Shown: positions 16,653 to 23,949 of the stretch, piece by piece
Layout: each line of letters opens with the position of its first letter
Numbering within the stretch: position 1 is the stretch's first letter
Source: Bacteroidales bacterium
Lineage (GTDB): Bacteria > Bacteroidota > Bacteroidia > Bacteroidales > Bacteroidaceae
Length of the DNA stretch: 46,088 nt
Assembly: GCA_018064685.1 (NCBI GenBank)
Contig: JAGHUS010000010.1
Location: forward strand, 1-46,088
Direction of reading: 5' to 3'
The notes under the pieces: generated by a model
What the model was told of the DNA's origin: nothing
What the model saw: only the letters and a program-made list of their open reading frames with translations
Database searches by the model: none
Translations under genes and position numbers: made by a program

Positions 16653-18266
16653 ATGTCTACAGCCCTTATCATTCTACACGCCACAGTTGCATTGGTCATT
16701 ATATTGTCAGTCATCTGGTGTGTGCGACGCATCACCCTGTTGCGTATGACGCGCTGGGACTTGCTGGAGTGCATGTACTCCCCCATCTTCATCATCCGTC
16801 CCGACGGAACGGTCCTGTCCTATCGCAACGCGCTGTACAACACCGACAAACCCGAGGTGGCAGCCATGTACGACGAGGAGAAGAACGTGTTCCAATGGGT
16901 GGACGAGTCTTCCCGAAGAAAGCTGAAACAAAGCATCGAGACCTTGATGCACACACGCGAGCGTCAGAACGTCAAACTGCTGTTTCAGAACTCTATCGCC
17001 AACAACGATGTACAGCTGATCTGGTATGGTCCCAACTCCATAGCGTTCATCATCAACATGCCTGTTGTCAGCCCCAACGAACTGAAACGACTCAAGAGCG
17101 AGGCACACCTGCTCAACACCATGCTCGACAACCTGCCCATTGCCACATCGGTTGTCGACGTCCAGCAGCACAACCGTTACATCATTGCCAACAAACAGGT
17201 TGAGCCATTCTACGGAACTGCACGTAAGGCATTGCTCGAGCGCGGAGCCAGTGCTATGCCTGCCCACATGCAGCGCCTTATGGCCACCACCGACGAGAAG
17301 GCGATTCACAACGGGAAATGCGAGCAAGTTGAGACACTACTCCTTGCCGACGGACAAGAGCACACCATAAGCATCCACAAGCGCCTGGTAAAAGACGCAG
17401 CAGGCCAGCCTGCATGGATCGTCACTTCCGTCTCCGACATCAGTCAGCTCATACAGCAGCAGCAAACGATTGACAGCAGTCAGCGCGAGCTGTCGGCAGC
17501 ACGACAGAAGGTTGAGGAGAGCAACCGTCTCAAGGAGGAATTCCTGCGCAACATGTCGATTGAGATGCGCACGCCGCTCAACGCCATCAATGGATTCTCG
17601 GACCTGCTGGTCGAGACCGAGGACCAGGAGATGCGCAACGAACTGGCACGGCTCATCTCCAGCAACTGCAACGTACTCATCACACAGTTCGACGACATGC
17701 TGCTCATCAGCAAGATTCAGTCGGGCAACATACGTATCGTTCCACGCGAGATAGACCTCAACCTGCTGATTGAGGAGTGTCTGGGCGAAGCACCATGGTC
17801 CGAGAAGCCTCAGCTCAGCTACAGCAAACTGCTGCCCAAGGCATCCTACCGAGCCATGCTCGACCTGGTGCAGGTGCGCATCATCTTGCGTCAGCTCATC
17901 AACAATGCCATCAAGTTCACCGACGAAGGCAGCATTGAGATAAAATGCGAAGCTACACCCAACAGCGTACGTTTCACCATTAGCGACACCGGTGTGGGCA
18001 TAGCACCGGAACACCAGGAGAGCGTCTTCAACCGTTTCGAGAAAGCAGGCTCTCTGCGCCCCGGCGTAGGATTGGGACTCACCATCTGCCGCGCACTCAT
18101 AGAACTTATGATGGGCGAGATACGCCTCACCTCGGCACCAGGCAAGGGAACCACCGTGACCGTAACCCTTCCAAGCAAGGTGAGAGAGGTTGCAGCCGAC
18201 GAGTCGGCCACATTCTCGCGACTATGGGACCAGCTGATAACGAGCAAGAATTCCACGAAAAGATAG
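16653..18266 (+). CDS. Sensor histidine kinase-like protein lacking the phospho-acceptor histidine
   Basis: Protein of 537 residues. One membrane segment lies at about 4-24, then PAS-like regions at about 35-130 and 150-270, a dimerisation (HisKA-like) region at about 285-350, and an ATP-binding domain at about 400-515. The ATPase motifs look intact: N box LINNAIKF, G1 DTGVGIAPEH at about 444, and G2 GVGLGLTICRAL at about 470. The H box, which should read NMSHEIRTPL, reads NMSIEMRTPL, with Ile303 encoded by ATT at 17559-17561 in place of histidine. Autophosphorylation in the usual way is therefore unlikely. It follows the beta-helix gene by 31 bp and is probably the last gene of that operon. 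Confidence 0.85.
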   Translation: MSTALIILHATVALVIILSVIWCVRRITLLRMTRWDLLECMYSPIFIIRPDGTVLSYRNALYNTDKPEVAAMYDEEKNVFQWVDESSRRKLKQSIETLMHTRERQNVKLLFQNSIANNDVQLIWYGPNSIAFIINMPVVSPNELKRLKSEAHLLNTMLDNLPIATSVVDVQQHNRYIIANKQVEPFYGTARKALLERGASAMPAHMQRLMATTDEKAIHNGKCEQVETLLLADGQEHTISIHKRLVKDAAGQPAWIVTSVSDISQLIQQQQTIDSSQRELSAARQKVEESNRLKEEFLRNMSIEMRTPLNAINGFSDLLVETEDQEMRNELARLISSNCNVLITQFDDMLLISKIQSGNIRIVPREIDLNLLIEECLGEAPWSEKPQLSYSKLLPKASYRAMLDLVQVRIILRQLINNAIKFTDEGSIEIKCEATPNSVRFTISDTGVGIAPEHQESVFNRFEKAGSLRPGVGLGLTICRALIELMMGEIRLTSAPGKGTTVTVTLPSKVREVAADESATFSRLWDQLITSKNSTKR

Positions 18267-18270
18267 AACC

Positions 18271-18310
18271 ATCCAAAGAATAAAACTGAGATTCAAAGAA
18301 TAAAACTGAT
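18271..18310 (+). repeat. Two 20-bp direct repeats before pyrH
   Basis: Units at 18271-18290 and 18291-18310 share CAAAGAATAAAACTGA. They fill most of the 50-bp gap between the kinase-like gene and pyrH and end 6 bp before the pyrH start. This looks like a recent short duplication. Confidence 0.75.
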
Positions 18311-18316
18311 AAAGAT

Positions 18317-19024
18317 ATGAAATTCAATCGCATTCTATTAAAGCTCAGCGGCGAGAGTCTTGCCGGCGAGCAGAAGCAGGGCATCAACGTAGAGCGCCTC
18401 AACCAGTATGCAGCACAAATCAAGGAGATAGCCGAGATGGGCGTACAGATAGGCATCGTCATTGGCGGCGGCAACATCTTCCGTGGCTTGAGCGGAGCCG
18501 GCAAGGGCTTCGACCGCGTCAAGGGCGACCAGATGGGTATGTGTGCCACCGTCATCAACTCATTGGCACTGAGCAGCGCACTGGGAGCCATCGGACAGAA
18601 GAACCGCGTACTCACTGCCATCCGCATGGAGCCTATCGGCGAATTCTATACCAAATGGAAGGCTATCGAGGCTATGGAGAATGGCGAGGTAGTCATCATG
18701 AGCGCCGGTACGGGTAGCCCCTACTTCACCACCGATACGGGCAGCAGTCTGCGAGGCATTGAGATTGAGGCTGACGTGATGCTGAAGGGCACACGCGTGG
18801 ATGGCGTATACACAGCCGATCCCGAGAAGGATCCCACTGCCACCAAGTACCACGACATCACCTATCAGGAGGTAATAGCCAAAGGCCTTAAGGTGATGGA
18901 CATCACCGCCACCGCCATGTGCATGCAGAACGATCTGCCCATCTACGTCTTCAACATGGACATCCTGGGCAACCTGAAGCGCGTGATGGAAGGCGAGGAG
19001 ATTGGCACGCTGGTTCACAACTAA
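18317..19024 (+). CDS. pyrH: UMP kinase
   Basis: Phosphorylates UMP to UDP in pyrimidine nucleotide synthesis, as a hexamer in the cytoplasm. Its 235 residues fit the family. Hallmarks are KLSGESLAG near the start, GGGNIFRG at about 52-59, TGSPYFTTDTGSSLRGIEI at about 133-151, and VDGVYTADPEKDPTA at about 161-175, as in the amino-acid kinase fold. It stands alone as a housekeeping gene after the VTC cluster. Confidence 0.97.
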   Translation: MKFNRILLKLSGESLAGEQKQGINVERLNQYAAQIKEIAEMGVQIGIVIGGGNIFRGLSGAGKGFDRVKGDQMGMCATVINSLALSSALGAIGQKNRVLTAIRMEPIGEFYTKWKAIEAMENGEVVIMSAGTGSPYFTTDTGSSLRGIEIEADVMLKGTRVDGVYTADPEKDPTATKYHDITYQEVIAKGLKVMDITATAMCMQNDLPIYVFNMDILGNLKRVMEGEEIGTLVHN

Positions 19025-19159
19025 AATTGCCGGAGTAAGGTCTGTCGGCTTGACTGCGTTCATAATCTCTCCACCGATTATCAGCAGCAGGCAACCCTGA
19101 CAAGAAGACCACCCGCAACCTTGCCAGCGATTCGACAAAACGCTTTTTCTACCAAAAAG

Positions 19160-19191
19160 TTTGGTCAGTTCAGAAAAAGTGTGTACCTTTG
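19160..19191 (+). promoter_or_regulatory. Promoter of greA
   Basis: TTTG at 19160-19163 and TACCTTTG at 19184-19191 are separated by 20 bp, a full match to the Bacteroidetes consensus. Upstream, 19025-19159 shows only a short ATAATC/GATTAT inverted repeat near 19061 and no gene. Confidence 0.85.
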
Positions 19192-19197
19192 CCACCG

Positions 19198-19344
19198 AAA
19201 AAGACAAAGTAATATAAAAGGGTTCCAACCGCAAGAAGTTGGAATTCTTTTCGTTTACTCCGTCTTTCTTCGGAGGGATGCACCTGGCAACACCTCATAA
19301 CACAAGAGATTATCAACCATTTAGAAAATAAAAACAAACAAGAT
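19198..19344 (+). promoter_or_regulatory. Structured 5-prime leader of greA
   Basis: The predicted transcript has a leader of about 147 nt. It holds a perfect 7-bp stem, TTCCAAC / GTTGGAA (19223-19229 and 19238-19244), followed by TTCTTTTCGTTT, which resembles a weak intrinsic terminator. A second hairpin, CTCCG / CGGAG, lies at 19258-19275. The E. coli greA leader is also attenuated and yields the small RNA GraL. A similar early stop here is only a suggestion. Confidence 0.45.
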
Positions 19345-19815
19345 ATGGGTTATATGACACAAAAGGGCTACGACGAACTCGTGGCCAAACTCCAGCACAT
19401 GGAGAGCGTCGACCGTCCCGCAGCCAGTGCAGCTATTGCAGAAGCACGCGACAAGGGCGATCTGAGTGAGAATGCAGAATACGATGCAGCCAAAGAGTGG
19501 CAGAGCAAGCTCGAGGGCATGATATCAAACCTCAAGACAACTATCGCCGAGGCTAAGATCATCGACCCCAGCAAGCTCGACAACGGCACCGTACAGATCC
19601 TCACCAAGGTAGAGTTGAAGAACGTAAAGAACAACATGAAGATGGCCTACACCATCGTGAGCGAGACCGAAGCCAACCTGCGCGAGGGCAAGATCAGCGT
19701 TGCTACTCCCATCGCCAAGGCTCTGCTGGGCCACAAGGTGGGCGACATCGTAAGCGCCAAGGTTCCCGCAGGAGTCATCGAGCTGGAGGTATTGAGCATC
19801 ACTTTCGCAGAGTAA
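19345..19815 (+). CDS. greA: Transcription elongation factor GreA
   Basis: Rescues backtracked RNA polymerase by promoting transcript cleavage. At 156 residues it fits the family. The N-terminal coiled coil (about 1-75) contains ARDKGDLSENAEYDAAKE, with the two acidic residues of the tip that act in the polymerase channel. The C-terminal FKBP-like domain holds SVATPIAKALLGHKVGDIV. It has its own promoter and is followed after 4 bp by a HIT protein gene. Confidence 0.97.
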   Translation: MGYMTQKGYDELVAKLQHMESVDRPAASAAIAEARDKGDLSENAEYDAAKEWQSKLEGMISNLKTTIAEAKIIDPSKLDNGTVQILTKVELKNVKNNMKMAYTIVSETEANLREGKISVATPIAKALLGHKVGDIVSAKVPAGVIELEVLSITFAE

Positions 19816-19819
19816 CATC

Positions 19820-20212
19820 ATGGCAAGCATCTTCAGTCGTATTGTAGCGGGCGAGATACCCAGCTACAAGATTGCCGAGGACGAGAACTACTACGCATTC
19901 CTCGACATCAGCCCCTTGCAGAAGGGACACACGCTTTGCATTCCCAAGCGCGAAGTAGACTACATCTTCGACCTCACCGACGAGGAACTGGCCGGACTGC
20001 AGGTTTTTGCCAAGAAGGTGGCCATCGCCATCAAGAAGGCCATTCCATGCGTCAAGGTAGGCCAATGCGTTCTGGGCCTCGAGGTGCCACACGCACACAT
20101 CCACCTCGTTCCCATGCAGAGCGAAGCTGACATGCGCTTTACCAACCCGCATCTCGAACTGACTCCCGAGGAGTTCGTCGAGATTGCAGAAAAAATAAAA
20201 AAGGAGCTTTAA
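19820..20212 (+). CDS. HIT family nucleotide-binding protein
   Basis: Small hydrolase of the histidine triad family, 130 residues, probably acting on adenosine phosphoramidates or similar nucleotides. The triad HAHIHL has His91, His93 and His95. Other typical parts are IFSRIVAGEIPSYKIAEDE at the start and DISPLQKGHTLCIPKRE at about 29-45. It begins 4 bp after greA and ends inside the terminator hairpin, so the two form one operon. Confidence 0.93.
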   Translation: MASIFSRIVAGEIPSYKIAEDENYYAFLDISPLQKGHTLCIPKREVDYIFDLTDEELAGLQVFAKKVAIAIKKAIPCVKVGQCVLGLEVPHAHIHLVPMQSEADMRFTNPHLELTPEEFVEIAEKIKKEL

Positions 20213-20225
20213 CGCTCCTTTTTTT
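20197..20225 (+). terminator. Terminator of greA-HIT, overlapping the stop codon
   Basis: AAGGAGC / GCTCCTT form the stem at 20201-20207 and 20214-20220, flanked by A and T runs. The stop codon TAA (20210-20212) lies in the loop. The flanking A and T tracts would let it work in both directions. Confidence 0.9.
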
Positions 20226-20311
20226 GTACCCACACCATTCACCATAATCACACTACTGCGCTTACCATAATCATACTACAGCATTCACCCAATCACGCAG
20301 CATAAATAGGC

Positions 20312-20465
20312 GATAAGATAGCAATCTTACTACGATAAGATAGTAATCTTATTGTGATAAGATAGTAATCTTACTACGATAAGATAGTAATCTTATTGAG
20401 ACAAGATAGTAATCTTATTGAGACAAGATAGTAATCTTACAGCGATAAGATAGTAATCTTATCAG
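20312..20465. repeat. Tandem array D: seven 22-bp palindromic units
   Basis: Seven 22-bp units start at 20312, 20334, 20356, 20378, 20400, 20422 and 20444. The core is TAAGATAGTAATCTTA, a perfect 6-bp hairpin with loop AGTA. The five or so bases joining the cores vary (CTACG, TTGTG, TTGAG). The array is at the tail-to-tail junction of the HIT gene and manC. It has no spacers like those of a CRISPR array. Between 20226 and 20311 I see only short ACCATAATCA-like repeats. Confidence 0.92.
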
Positions 20466-20485
20466 CTAATCATGCATAAACAATT

Positions 20486-20515
20486 ATAGCATGCCGCTGG
20501 GTCACGGCATGCTAT
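20486..20515. terminator. Perfect 11-bp inverted repeat, possible manC terminator
   Basis: ATAGCATGCCG / CGGCATGCTAT form an 11-bp stem around an 8-nt loop. It lies about 90 bp beyond the manC stop on the minus strand. No long T run follows in either direction, so termination is plausible but not shown. Confidence 0.45.
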
Positions 20516-20527
20516 CACCTATGTAGA

Positions 20528-20606
20528 AAAAAGATTTCGACGAGGTATGGATCCTTCGACGTGGAGGTTCCCGATGGCGTTACCGCCTATACAGTGCGCA
20601 AAACGC
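20528..20606 (+). pseudogene. Fragment resembling a surface-protein segment
   Basis: One plus-strand frame reads RYGSFDVEVPDGVTAYTVRK (frame of 20555). The VPDGVTAYTV phrase is typical of repeats in Prevotella and Bacteroides secreted surface proteins. There is no start codon or full domain, and the frame runs straight into the end of manC on the other strand. I read it as the remnant of a lost gene. Confidence 0.4.
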
Positions 20607-21677
20607 TTACTTTATCAGTTTCGCTTCGTTGCGAAGCCTGCGCATCATGGCCAGGTCGTTTTTAGGGCATATCATCAGTACCCCGTTCTCCTCTGCCACA
20701 ACAAAATCCTTCAATCCGCTGATTAAAGCCAAATGGCCGTTGGGCAGACGAATGATATTACCCTCCGATTCATGCAGAATACTCTGTGTGCCGAGCAGCA
20801 GATTATTGTTCTCATCTCGAGGCACATCCACATGAAGCGAGTTCCACGAACCCACATCAGCCCAGCCGAAGTGAGCCTGCTGCACATAGACATTCTTATT
20901 TCCCTCCAACACGCCATAGTCGATATTCAGATTGGGCAGTGAGGCAAAGAACTCGGGCACGTCACGCTTCTCGCAGTTAGCCAACTCGCGTATCATACGA
21001 GGCAGCTCCACCTCGTAGGCGGGCACCTGCTTGATGAGCTGGCGCAGCATGACCTGCACATTAAAGACGAAGAGACCGACATTCCACAGGAACTCGCCCG
21101 TCTGCATAAACATCTCGGCGTAGCTGCGTTCAGGCTTCTCGGTAAAAGACTTCACACGGAAGAAGCCATCACTCACCGTATCACCCATTTGTATGTAACC
21201 ATAATCGGTTTCGGGGCGAGTAGGCTTCAAGCCCATAGTGAGCAAGCCGTCGGTATGTGCCACAAAATCCAGTCCGCGCAACACATCCTCCTGGAAGACA
21301 GCCTCATCGGTGATGCGTTGGTCGGCAGGCGAGCAGATGACGTTGGCCTGCGCATCGCGCTTGGCTGCAATGATGAGCGAGCCTACAGCCACACTGGCCA
21401 GCGTGCCTCGGCGCAAGGGTTCGGCAATGATCTGCGTGCGAGGCACATCAGGCAACTGCTGTTGCACCAAGGGCAGATATTCTTTGCATGTAGAGATGTA
21501 AATATGGTCGGGGGCTATAAATTGCAGAAAACGGTCGTACGTTTGTTGCAGCAAAGTGCGGCCTACACCGAATATATCTCGAAACTGCTTTGGACACTCG
21601 TCTGAGCTCATAGGCCACAGACGGCTACCCACTCCGCCTGCCAAGATTAGACAATAGTTCTGATTGGTATTGTTCAT
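20607..21677 (-). CDS. manC: Mannose-1-phosphate guanylyltransferase
   Basis: Makes GDP-mannose from mannose-1-phosphate and GTP, for polysaccharide or lipid glycosylation. It has 356 residues, which is the nucleotidyltransferase part only. The C-terminal isomerase domain of bifunctional enzymes is absent. The signature AGGVGSRLWPMS is at about 13-24, the PKQF site follows, and FTEKP is at about 178. WADVGSW and ENNNLLLG come near the end. The gene stands alone with no sugar pathway genes beside it. Confidence 0.93.
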   Translation of the reverse strand: MNNTNQNYCLILAGGVGSRLWPMSSDECPKQFRDIFGVGRTLLQQTYDRFLQFIAPDHIYISTCKEYLPLVQQQLPDVPRTQIIAEPLRRGTLASVAVGSLIIAAKRDAQANVICSPADQRITDEAVFQEDVLRGLDFVAHTDGLLTMGLKPTRPETDYGYIQMGDTVSDGFFRVKSFTEKPERSYAEMFMQTGEFLWNVGLFVFNVQVMLRQLIKQVPAYEVELPRMIRELANCEKRDVPEFFASLPNLNIDYGVLEGNKNVYVQQAHFGWADVGSWNSLHVDVPRDENNNLLLGTQSILHESEGNIIRLPNGHLALISGLKDFVVAEENGVLMICPKNDLAMMRRLRNEAKLIK

Positions 21678-21859
21678 AGTGTTTCTGAGGCATTAATTTT
21701 AATTGATGAGCGAATTTACAAAATCCGCACAACAAAAACAAACTTTTGGAGCGTTTTATGATTTTTTAAGGCCAAAATGCGAAACCGATTTAGCACAACG
21801 CAAACCACACCAAGCTACCACAAGAAACACAAAAAAGAGCCATTCGAGTGACAATTGAC

Positions 21860-21885
21860 AAAAACAACCCACCATAAGATGGGTT
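21860..21885 (-). terminator. Terminator of dacB
   Basis: On the minus strand AACCCA / TGGGTT flank an 8-nt loop and are followed by GTTTTTG. An outer pair TGACAAA / TTTGTCA (21856-21862, 21890-21896) extends the fold. It lies about 60 bp after the dacB stop. Elsewhere in 21678-21943 I see no gene. Confidence 0.7.
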
Positions 21886-21943
21886 ATAATTTGTCATCAC
21901 ACAAACGGGGGAAATGATGAAACAGCAACCTGAAACACGCTAC

Positions 21944-23365
21944 TTACTTTGCCATCTCGATGCACAGCAAATCCTGCAAATGACGCCCCACGGTAGAGCT
22001 GCTGACACTATTCACCAAGATGGAGAAAGCCAGTTCGTGGCCATTGGGAGCCGTGACATAACCCGAGAGAGTAGACACGCCGCTCACGGTTCCGGTCTTG
22101 GCACGCACATTGCGGTATGCAGCCGTACCCTTCATTCGGCGTCCTATCGTGCCATCGACACCCGCAATAGGGAGCGACTCATACAGGGGTTCGTATATCT
22201 TTTTGTCGTGATAGGCATAGCGGAGGATGGAAGTGAGAGCAGCCGGCGTGGATTTATTGCTGTGCGAGAGTCCGCTACCATCGCTGATGTTGTATTCGTC
22301 GGGCGAAGCTCCTGCCCGCTTCACCATGTCACGCACCTGCTGGCAACAGCCGTTGTAGGTCCAGTGGTCGGTATCGCGAAGGTCGCACAGGTTGAGCAGC
22401 ATCGACTCAGCATAGTAGTTATCGCTGTTCTTCATCATACGACGAAGCATCGAGGTGAGGGAGGTGCCAAGCGACGTGACCAGACGCGCATCGATGTCGC
22501 GCGGAGTAGACAAACTGGCATAAGCATTAGGGCTGGAGAAGGCGATGCCGTTGGCACACATAGCCTTATAGAGCAGCGAAGGAAAGCTGCGAGACGGATG
22601 CTTCTCCCAGAACCAGCTGCCCGATACCTGCGAGCGTTGCGGTTCGTAACCATAGATGACACCATCGATGGAGTCGACATCCAGCGCCATGAGCTTTCCC
22701 ACCACATAATCGACAGCATCCTTGCCCAACGTCGGATCGAAACCACCTTGCACATACACATTACCCTTCAGGTAGTTACGCTCCACCTCGGTGACGCCTA
22801 TGGTGTCGACGTTCACCGTGAAGGTGCCATCGCTTATCATCACCGTGTCACACCGTATCTCATACAGTTTCTTCACATCCGTCATCTCGCGTCCGTCGGT
22901 GTAGATGTCGGTTGCAAAGTTATAGTCACTGCCTATTGTTGAGAGTGCGGCGATAGACACAAAAAGCTTCTGGTTACTGGCGGGAATGAACATATCGTGA
23001 GCGTTGTGCGAGTAGATGGTGGAGTCGGCAGTAAGGTCGAACACATTGATTCCTACACGATAACCTCGCTTCACGGTTGTCGTGACACGGCGTGCCTTCT
23101 TGCCCTTACCCTTCTTGACGGTCTTGGTGGTGTACATGTCACGCTGCAGCACCGAGTCCAGACGGTGGCAGAGATGGTGCACCCAACGCTCCTCGGGCGT
23201 CCAGCTGGCTTGTATCTCTTCCTCCGACAACACTATAGTATCCCCGTCGGCCACTTCGACATCGTCCTCTTCGCCCGGCACATCGAAATCGTCCTCCTGA
23301 GCGTAAACAAACAAACTACAGCAGCCCAACAGGCAACACAAAAAAAGTCTCTTCAATATATCCAT
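21944..23365 (-). CDS. dacB: D-alanyl-D-alanine carboxypeptidase/endopeptidase (PBP4 type)
   Basis: Periplasmic peptidoglycan hydrolase of the S13 family, 473 residues. A signal peptide is at 1-22 (ending YAQ). The active-site SxxK is Ser130-Lys133 in PASNQKLF, SDN lies in MKNSDNYYAESM (about 310-323), and KTG lies in RAKTGTVSG (about 424-432). Acidic residues fill 24-45, and a Lys/Arg-rich stretch at about 81-101 (KTVKKGKGKKARR) is an unusual basic insertion before the catalytic domain. It has its own promoter, divergent from that of yraN. Confidence 0.93.
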   Translation of the reverse strand: MDILKRLFLCCLLGCCSLFVYAQEDDFDVPGEEDDVEVADGDTIVLSEEEIQASWTPEERWVHHLCHRLDSVLQRDMYTTKTVKKGKGKKARRVTTTVKRGYRVGINVFDLTADSTIYSHNAHDMFIPASNQKLFVSIAALSTIGSDYNFATDIYTDGREMTDVKKLYEIRCDTVMISDGTFTVNVDTIGVTEVERNYLKGNVYVQGGFDPTLGKDAVDYVVGKLMALDVDSIDGVIYGYEPQRSQVSGSWFWEKHPSRSFPSLLYKAMCANGIAFSSPNAYASLSTPRDIDARLVTSLGTSLTSMLRRMMKNSDNYYAESMLLNLCDLRDTDHWTYNGCCQQVRDMVKRAGASPDEYNISDGSGLSHSNKSTPAALTSILRYAYHDKKIYEPLYESLPIAGVDGTIGRRMKGTAAYRNVRAKTGTVSGVSTLSGYVTAPNGHELAFSILVNSVSSSTVGRHLQDLLCIEMAK

Positions 23366-23425
23366 AAATAATACCTATGCTGTTTTTGGGCTGCACCAAC
23401 AATGCAACCAGACACTTTGCGCATG

Positions 23426-23456
23426 CAAAGGTAGGTAAAAAACGGCGAACGACAAA
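23426..23456 (-). promoter_or_regulatory. Promoter of dacB
   Basis: On the minus strand TTTG lies at 23456-23453 and TACCTTTG at 23433-23426, with 19 bp between them. This is a full consensus match, predicting a leader of about 54 nt. Confidence 0.8.
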
Positions 23457-23505
23457 AGCATCGGACTTTTTTCCCACCTTTCTTGTCCAATTCAGCGTAA
23501 ATGCT

Positions 23506-23513
23506 TAACTTTG
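23506..23513 (+). promoter_or_regulatory. -7 box of yraN-birA
   Basis: TAACTTTG matches TAnnTTTG, with CTTG (one mismatch) 20 bp upstream at 23482-23485. It covers a possible TTG start at 23511 of the yraN frame, so the ATG at 23574 is the better start. Confidence 0.65.
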
Positions 23514-23573
23514 CAGCATATTAAGCAACGTAAAGCAACCAAAGTACTTGGTAAGAATCACAGAACAAGCAAG

Positions 23574-23936
23574 ATGGCACAGCATAACAACACCGGATCG
23601 CAAGGCGAGGACAGAGCAGCGCAATATCTCATGGACAAAGGCTACCAGATTGTGGCGCGCAACTGGCACAACCGTGGCAGAAAGGAGATTGACATTGTGG
23701 CTATTGATGGCGGCACACTGGTATTCGTCGAAGTGAAGACACGTGCCGCCAACAGTCTCACATCGCCCTTCCAGGCCATCACCTGGCAGAAGATGCACCG
23801 CCTGACACTTGCTGCCGACTCGTTCATCCGCACCAACCACATCAACATGAATGCACGGTTTGACGTGATTGGCATTACGGGAACAGAAATCGAGCACATC
23901 GAGAACGCATTCACGCCAAGTGCCACATTTTATTAA
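23574..23936 (+). CDS. yraN: YraN family (UPF0102) nuclease-like protein
   Basis: Small protein of 120 residues with a PD-(D/E)XK nuclease-like core. GSQGEDRAAQYLMDKGY at the start and RKEIDIVAIDGGTLVFVEVKTR (about 36-57) supply the Asp and the ExK pair. Its role is unclear, and a link to DNA repair or recombination has been proposed for the family. I start it at 23574 because the upstream in-frame codons fall on a promoter box. birA follows after 13 bp. Confidence 0.88.
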   Translation: MAQHNNTGSQGEDRAAQYLMDKGYQIVARNWHNRGRKEIDIVAIDGGTLVFVEVKTRAANSLTSPFQAITWQKMHRLTLAADSFIRTNHINMNARFDVIGITGTEIEHIENAFTPSATFY

Positions 23937-23949
23937 TCTCATCGCGAAT

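Noticed and set aside
20312..20465. CRISPR array
   Set aside because: Units are 22 bp with only about five variable bases between palindromic cores, so there are no real spacers, and no cas gene is near.
21914..22942. 342-codon plus-strand frame opposite dacB
   Set aside because: dacB carries all three active-site motifs on the minus strand.
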